From: Kingdonia uniflora
Taxonomy: Eukaryota; Streptophyta; Magnoliopsida; Ranunculales; Circaeasteraceae
Assembly (NCBI GenBank): GCA_014058105.1
Contig: JACGCM010000440.1
Span: forward strand, 3,534,001 to 3,598,000
DNA: 64,000 nt
Direction of reading: 5' to 3'
A program made the translations under genes and the position numbers. The notes beneath the pieces were generated by a model. It saw nothing but the letters and a program-made list of their open reading frames with translations. It was not told where the DNA came from and searched no databases. This document shows positions 57,380-64,000 of the stretch, in pieces (position 1 is the first letter of the stretch; each line of letters opens with the position of its first letter).

Positions 57380-59071
57380 AGAAGTATTGGCAAAGTTTAT
57401 CTTTCAGAAAACACACTATTACAAGTAGAGAACGTACTGAGTTTTTAAAGAAAAGAGATGCAAAATGTCTTTTTGCATATTTGTGAGAGAAACAAACAAA
57501 TAATAAATCATTCTTTTACTATATACAAGTTAACGAGGACAGTCGCATATGCTCATGTTTTTGGGCTGATGCCAAGTCAAGGAGTGACTACCAATTTTTT
57601 GTGACGTTATGTGCTTTGACACTACATTTAGCACAAATGACTATCGAATGAGTTTAACACTTATTGTTGGGGTTAATAATCATGGTCAGACTGTATTTTT
57701 TGGCTGCAAATTGCTGGATAACGAGACTACCGAGAGTTTTGTATGGTTATTTAATATATATTTTAGAAGCAATGGGTGGAAAGCAACCAAAAACCATCTT
57801 CACACAGACCAATCACTTGCAACATCTAACATAATTAAAGAGGTATTTACTGAGACATATCATCGTCTATGTTTATGGCATATTTATAAGAATTCCATAA
57901 TTCATTTATTTCACATATTTAGTCCCAATAATCAATTTTCTCAAGATTTAAGTCGATGTATTTGTGATTCTGAGACTGTAGAGGAGTTTCATTCCTGGTG
58001 GGCAATCTTACTTGAGGACCATGATTTGAAAGAAAATGAATGGTTGGGTAATATTTATCAATTGCAAGAGAAATGGGCAGTAGTGTATGGGCGATAACAC
58101 TTTTGTGTTGGAATGACAACCACGTAGAGAAGTGAGAGTATAAATCGCTACTTGAAGAGATATTTTTCGGGCAACCTTCTTTTATGTCAACTAGCTATAC
58201 AATATGAAAAGGCATTAGCTGATTGTGTGCATGTAGAAGATAACGAATTTCATAAAACATGTAAAACCAAAGCCATTTAATTTACAAAGTGGGAGTTAGA
58301 GCTACGAGCTTCAGAGTCATTCACAAGGCAAATATTTTATCAATTTCAGCACGAGTGGAAAAAAAATAATGATTTGGAGCTAAAGCTTGAAACAGATGAT
58401 GTCACTTCACGTACGTACGTCACTAGTAATTTGCTTCATAATAGAAGCTGTTCATTTATTTATATTTTGGTAGAAGAAGTGGTAAATTGCAGCCGTAAAA
58501 AGTTTGAAATCGAAGGTATTGTTTCCGCTCATATGTTAAAATTATTCCAAAACTTACAAATGAAGAACTTGCCATCACACTACTATTTGAAGAGTTGGAC
58601 GAGAGATGCTAATAATGGTAGTGCATTTGATACATATGGATATCCAATCGTGGTCAACATAGACCCAACACTTGCAGAAAGATATAATAATTTGTCTCAA
58701 ATTGTTCAGTTCATAATAGCAAAGGGTGCAAGTATTGTTGAGTTATATACAAGGGCTAAAGATGAATTTAATTGGGTTTTAGGCAAATTAGAATCTTGTG
58801 TAGAATTTAATTGTGAGAAAACTCAAGAAGCAAAAGAAAATATATTGTCAAATCCGAATAATGTAGTTGTGGAAAGCAATGTAGGCAATAATTATGCCAA
58901 TATTACTGTACGAGCTCCAATAAAGAAGCGTAAAGAAAAATCTATACTTCGAAAGAAAAACTTCATTGAGACAAAAGGGAAGAAGAAAACTAATACACTG
59001 AAAAGAGCGAAGAAAACATGTATTAATAATTATTATATATATATATATGTAAATTTTATTTCACATCCTTA
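57380..59071 (+). pseudogene. Second FAR1/FHY3-type gene, broken
   Basis: A FAR1-related frame lacking its N-terminal zinc-finger domain: KSFFYYIQVNEDSRICSCFW (57508-57567), ADAKSRSDYQFF, then after a shift the MULE core (CFDTTFSTNDYRM, LIVGVNNHG, HTDQSLATSN, HRLCLWHIYKNSIIHLF, 57609-58097), a stop, the downstream helical region (INRYLKRYFSGN, 58141-58176), a degraded SWIM region (VVNCSRKKFEIEGIVSAHML, 58480-58540, with a key Cys changed to Ser) and the Lys-rich tail (PIKKRKEKSILRKK). Further exons follow at about 59107-59200 and, beyond a retrotransposon insertion, at 61485-61620 (SNHGLIQ, QIPIGHS, HFVGF). Confidence 0.85.
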
Positions 59072-59409
59072 ATAGTGATATTTTTAACTTTATTTTCACC
59101 ATATGTAGATGATGGAGATCATAGTCAGAATAGTCTGAAAGATGACGATTTTGCTACGCCTTCTACAAATACGACTATTTCTGGGTATTCGAATGTATAA
59201 ACATGCATTTGCATAATTACGAGGTCAATACTACCCAATATGAGTTCTTATTTTTAATATGTTTAATTTGTGAAGTTATAATTTTATGTAACCATATATA
59301 TTGTTTCAAAATTAACATAATGTGATTGGTATGGGGAATGCACTTGTTCATGGATCGTAATCTAGTTAGTTGAGTAGAGCATCTTCTTGCCAAGACCCAT
59401 ATTCGTATA

Positions 59410-61479
59410 TGATAAGCAATGTGGTCGTACCCACGATCACGCATAGTACATTTTGTATGTCGTGTACGTACCTTCTTATTTATTTTTTGCTATTTATTTT
59501 AATTGTATTATAATTAGGAGAAGTCTCCAAATTAGAGTCTAGCTAGGGTTTTTATTTGTGTTAGGTTTCTTCTCCTATAAAAGAGAGCCTAAGCATAGTT
59601 TATTTTGGATGTTAGTTTTAGTGAGAGAAAGGCTTAACCTTATTTAGAGATATCTAGTTTATTTTTAGTTTTTAAATTAATCAAAGTAGTTTGTCTTTTT
59701 GTTAATTGTTTTTGCATTAGTAGTTTTCTATCAATTAGTATTAAAGTAAAATTCATTTTACAGGGATTTTTTATTATTATTAATTGATACAGTGATTTCT
59801 GCATTGTTACAGTAATTTTGATATCTACTACAATTATTTATGTGGTGCTACAATAATTTCTGCATCTGCTATAGTGATCTCTGCGTTGCTACAGTTATTT
59901 TTGCTATAGCAATGTTAAGCCAAAATGATTTAAAAAGATTATGGGACATGTTCGGGTGGAAAGACTGCAAAGTAGAAGACTACATGGATAATTGGTACCA
60001 ATAGAGATTAGAAAAGAATGAATATGTACTTAATTGGAGAGAAGCCAATGAAGTATAGATTCTGAATCGTCATGGATTGCAAATGTTTTTATGTTTAAGA
60101 AAAGATCTGACAAGGGAGGCGTTAGAGATGCTAGAGAACTTTAATGCGATTAAGGTGAGAATTATGACAGAGGATTCGAAGAAATTTGATGGAGATGGCT
60201 TAGAGATGAAACACATCGAAGAAACAACACAGAGAGAGAGAGAGGTTCACCGTGTGATTGATCTAGTAGGTGGGAAAGATGGAGACGTATTAAAAAGTTC
60301 TCGATTAAAGTCCCACTATAGGGTCGTAACCTTGATGTGAAAAGTTTACCCGATTGACGATTCTGATCATAATGAAATCCAACTGAAGAAAACCAACACC
60401 ACCCCCAAAACCAATACCTCGAGTCGAATAAATTGAGGAGTGGGGTCTCGCCAATTTGTTTGGGATCGACGAAAAAAATTATGGGATTGAAGAAGTTATT
60501 AGCAATTGCAAAATCGCAGGTTTCACCAAGATCGACAAGTTCTTTTTGCCAAAATCGATAAGTTCGTCGATTATCAAATCGAAGAGGTTTTTGACGAAAC
60601 TTGGATCAACCAATTTTTCTAATCAGAGTTTCAAACCATGATGAATGTTTTTCAGTTGCTAAAAAGTTAAAAATAATTGAGGAAAATTTAGGTTACCGCG
60701 GGTTCTATATAGAGAAGTTCTGATAATCGGCAAGACTCCAAGTAACAGAGTTGTTCTAGGCATTACTTAAACCATCAGGGAGGGTCTCAATGATCAATTA
60801 AGGTTGGACAACGGCAGACCATCGCTAGGGTTTCTGACAGTCGATGTGTCCCTAAAAGAGGTATCCATGTTGTCATTTATCAAACCGTTTTGGGATGAGT
60901 TTGAAGACCGTTGAAGTTAAAGTTTTCATCAGTATTTGGGACCAAACGATGAAGTCACGCACGGAATTTTTGACACAACAATCATTTTATATTTGCAGGT
61001 AAGCCAAATAGATACGACAAATAGCGTAAAAGAATTTGTAGTTATCCTATACTCAGTTATACATCCCATAAAGCGACACGGGCTTCCAAATGACGTGTTA
61101 CCCAATCCATTGGGTATATTAATGAGTTATGGAAAATTTCTTAGACGGTGAGAGTTGATAAGTCACTTGGTCATACCCATGACCACACATATCACGTTTC
61201 GTATGTCGTGTGCGCACCTTCTTATTTAGTTCTTGTTATTTACTTTAATTGTATTATAATTAGGAGAAGTCTCTAAATTAGAGTCTAGCTAGAGTTTCTA
61301 TTTGTGTTAAGTCTCTTCTCTTATAAAAGAGAGCCTAAGTTTAGTTTATTTTGAATGTTAGTTTTAGTGAGAGAAAAACTTAGCCTTAGTTAGAGAGATC
61401 TTGTTTATTTTCAATCTTTAAATCGATCAAAGTAATTTGTCTTTTTATTAATCGCTTCTACATTAGTAATTTTCTATCA
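59410..61479 (+). mobile_element. Non-autonomous LTR retrotransposon, 2070 bp, with perfect TSD
   Basis: LTRs at 59410-59733 and 61156-61479 are both 324 bases (TGATAAG...TATCA) and similar throughout. The 5-base target duplication GTATA is identical on both sides (59405-59409 and 61480-61484). The primer site at 59736-59747 equals the Met-tRNA type except for three transitions. The 1.4-kb interior has no pol domain. A frame from 59912 (LKRLWDMFGWKDCKVEDYMD) is interrupted by two stops and continues to 60340, of unknown nature. Each LTR has a TATA-like CTATAAAAGAG or TTATAAAAGAG. Confidence 0.9.
59912..60340 (+). pseudogene. Unknown open frame in the 2070-bp element
   Basis: About 140 codons with two in-frame stops (after DNWYQ and NEV), giving LKRLWDMFGWKDCKVEDYMD, then MFLCLRKDLTREALEMLENF and a charged C-terminal part. 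Charged and helix-like; not a Gag, protease or RT that I recognise. It could be captured host coding sequence. Confidence 0.45.
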
Positions 61480-61620
61480 GTATATCTTTAATGGTGCTGG
61501 TAACTCAACAATTCAAAGTAATCATGGTCTCATTCAATGACAATATGGGTTACTTAACTTGCAACAAATTCCTATTGGTCATTCATACCACAATGTAAAA
61601 TTTCATCACTTTGTAGGTTT

Positions 61621-62988
61621 TAAAATTTTATTAATGAAGTGAATTAACACTTTATTAACATGATATTGTTTTTATAGGGTGCTTTTCAACCAATATTAGA
61701 AATTTAGAACCATTTGATGTTTCTCGTAGGTTGGAGTTTTCCTTTGAATCTGACTTACATCCTTGGGAGTTGTGATTAAAGGTAAATATAACTTATTTAG
61801 GAATCATATTCTATTTCTCTAACTAAAGTCACTTCATTTTAATTGTATCATTTCTATCATGTACAGGTTTAATGGTGTAAAGAACCATCCTTCAAGAAGC
61901 GATCCACTGGTGTTAAGGAATAAATGAAGCCTCCTCATTTGTGACTGACTTTTGTTTGTTTACATTTTTTCATATTTTATTTTATAAGACTACTTAAGTT
62001 TGTTTGGTGATCATGACTATTGCAGCAATTTGGATACTAGTTATCCTTAAGAATAAAACATAAAAAACGATGCATTTATTTGAATCTTTAATCTATGTGT
62101 TGCGTAAAGCTTTGCCATTTGAGATGTTTTTCTTACTTGGTTTGATATAATTCTGCTACTCAATTGCATTGGTTATGTTATCAAGGATACATTAGAAAGG
62201 GTGTTCTCTCTTTGCTTACAAATGGAAGATAATTGCACACTTGGAATTTCTATATCTTTCACAAAATTTCATATTTTATCATTTATTTTATTGTGTTACC
62301 CAAACATAAGTTTTAGGCTCTTTTTAAAGTAGAAACACTGTGATAGATGGTGTTTATCATATGTTGTGAACTTGTGGTAGAATAACACAAGTATTGGTGT
62401 GGAGGTACAAAGAGAGAGCAAACTCCTATGTTGTGTTTATCATATGTTGTGTGGTAGAATAACAAAAACATTGGAGTCGAAACATGGCAAGTGCTCACAT
62501 TCTATTTCAATAATTCGCTCCGACACTTGTTTGGATTTATATCGTTCTAACTCATTTTTCTTCCTGTCTACTTCTCGTTCCCAAAGCATTAAAGGAAACT
62601 ATACTTTGTTGACCTTTACAAAAGGTCGGAATAATTACCAATAAAATTTTATTACTGGCCCAATTAAAGAGCATCCTCATATTGACGATTTATAAATATA
62701 TAACTATAGAGATGATGTTTGTGGGAGAGTTTTGGTTTGGTAGGGAAGAGGGAGATAGAGATGGCGGGAGGAGTTGTTTTGGCAGAGTATAGGAAAGTTA
62801 ATTTATTTTGGAAGAAAAATATTCTTAGCTTTGTAGCTCATGTGAGGGATGCCACATGTCTTGATTTAGTTAGGTCCTCACCTCCTCACCTAAATCTCTC
62901 CTTAGTAAATCCTGACTTCCAGTTTCCCATAAATTTGTAAATGTCTATAGTAAGGTCCCTTATTTTCCGAGATCCACCTTCATATCAC
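61621..62988. other. Unassigned region with short repeats
   Basis: May hold further decayed FAR1 3' exons (an acceptor-flanked GAFQPILEI near 61677). A direct repeat with TGTTTATCATATGTTGTG occurs near 62349 and 62435. No gene supported. Confidence 0.45.
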
Positions 62989-63180
62989 CTAGGGCTGTAC
63001 ACGGTCCGGTTTGGTCCAGCTTTGGACCTAAACCGTGAACCAAACCGGACACCTCCGGTTTTTGAGAACACCGAACCGGCCTCATAAAGACCGAACCGGT
63101 GGGTGCGGTTTTGGTTCGGTTTATCAATTATGTTTTTAGATATACAAAATGTTTTTTTTTTTTTTTTTTTTTTTTTTTTT
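62989..63180 (+). mobile_element. hAT-type element end and poly(T)
   Basis: CCTAGGGCTGTACACGGTCC followed by many CCGGTT/AACCGG motifs resembles the terminal region of common plant hAT elements. A T-run of about 29 bases follows at 63152-63180. The other end is not found. Confidence 0.4.
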
Positions 63181-63692
63181 GAGGAACTTCATCTGTTTGA
63201 AGATTTATAACTTAGCAATCTACGAGGGTAATGAGATGCAAAAATATTTACAAATGTATGCTTAGTGATTCAGAATACCACAACGTATTCATTTCAATGA
63301 AACAATCCAAACAAAGCAATCTCCCTCTCTCAAAGTTTCAAGTTTTTTTTTCTCTCATTAAAGCATTTGATCAAACACCATCACCACCATAGACTTGCGA
63401 GTTCTAGGCTTAGACCACCCACTCTTCTCCACCATGATCATCAAAGACCCCACCTCTCAATCCTCCAACACCCCAGCACGCACTTATGTTTGCGATGCGA
63501 AAGCAATAACATCCACCCCACCAGACATGAAAGAGTACCCCAACTCTTAGTGCAGCTGTGAGAGAGATTAACATTCAACAACCATTAGAGAGAGAGGGAG
63601 AAAGATCATATAAAATCAGTTGGGTACTTGGGTGTAGAATTGGAGCCATGAGAGAGAGAAAAAAAAAAGAGTCAAGACTTCAAGTTCTCCAA

Positions 63693-63960
63693 ATCAGTTG
63701 GGTACTTGGTGCATAATGGTCCGTCATCAAAGGGAGATTACCAAATCACCACCCAAATACCACCACCATTACCAAATCATCCATTATACCCAAACACCAC
63801 CACCATTACCAAATCATCCATTACACCCAAACACCACCACTATTACCAGAGAGAGATTACCATTACCAAATCACCCAAACACCCAAATACAATTAAAGAA
63901 ATAAACCTCTCTTTCTTCACCCAAACAGCACCACCATTACCAAATCATTAAACCCCAACA
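63693..63960 (+). repeat. Minisatellite with ACCACCACCATTACC units
   Basis: Three or four imperfect units of about 40 bases (ACCACCACCATTACCAAATC, then ATCCATTACACCC) plus partial copies. AAATCAGTTGGGTACTTGG also occurs twice (63616 and 63695). The open frames here follow the repeat and are not genes. Confidence 0.8.
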
Positions 63961-64000
63961 GTACCCAACTGAGGCTTCACCTTTGGTGGTCTCCCCCTCG

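Noticed and set aside
63367..63951. His/Pro/Thr-rich open frames
   Set aside because: They are translations of the ACCACC minisatellite in several frames.

Overview
This is nuclear DNA from a flowering plant, probably a eudicot. It is AT-rich, has GT-AG introns, and is dominated by nested plant transposons. I see no bacterial or organellar genes. Only two genes look intact. They form a divergent pair at 31.8-46.2 kb: a single-exon TFIID TAF8-like histone-fold gene on the minus strand, and a nine-exon OTU-family deubiquitinase on the plus strand. The OTU coding exons can be spliced by eye into an unbroken 225-residue protein, although introns 1 and 2 are 4.5 and 5.4 kb long and filled with LINE and LTR-retrotransposon debris.

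Layout: 1-1.1 kb is unassigned, with one possible orphan exon. 1.1-7.5 kb holds two tandem, decayed copies of DXR (1-deoxy-D-xylulose-5-phosphate reductoisomerase, plastid MEP pathway). 7.7-16.3 kb is a nest: a CACTA-type end abuts an L1-type LINE, which is split by a 567-bp foldback element and by a gag-only copia-type retrotransposon (10245-16052). 17.0-20.3 kb is a dead hAT transposon. 20.4-22.3 kb is a FAR1/MULE-type pseudogene, cut near its N-terminus by a decayed copia element (22296-27484). 28538-29002 is a 465-bp TRIM with perfect target-site duplications. 29.2-31.4 kb carries fragments of a host-like gene between clusters of GGGAAAC motifs.

47.4-55.0 kb is a second gag-only element of the same family as the first, on the minus strand. 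It carries a 1.3-kb Harbinger-type element loaded with CT repeats. 55.0-57.4 kb is mostly unassigned. 57.4-61.6 kb is a second FAR1/MULE pseudogene, interrupted by a complete 2070-bp non-autonomous LTR element with identical 324-bp LTR lengths and a perfect GTATA target duplication. The rest is short repeats, an apparent hAT-type end and a minisatellite.

The best lead for something little described is the gag-only family. Both copies keep LTRs, a Met-tRNA primer site, a polypurine tract and a two-knuckle Gag, have no recognisable pol, share a conserved non-coding 3' half, and carry arrays of TTCGAA-centred palindromes. All assignments were made by reading the sequence; no database search or alignment program was run.
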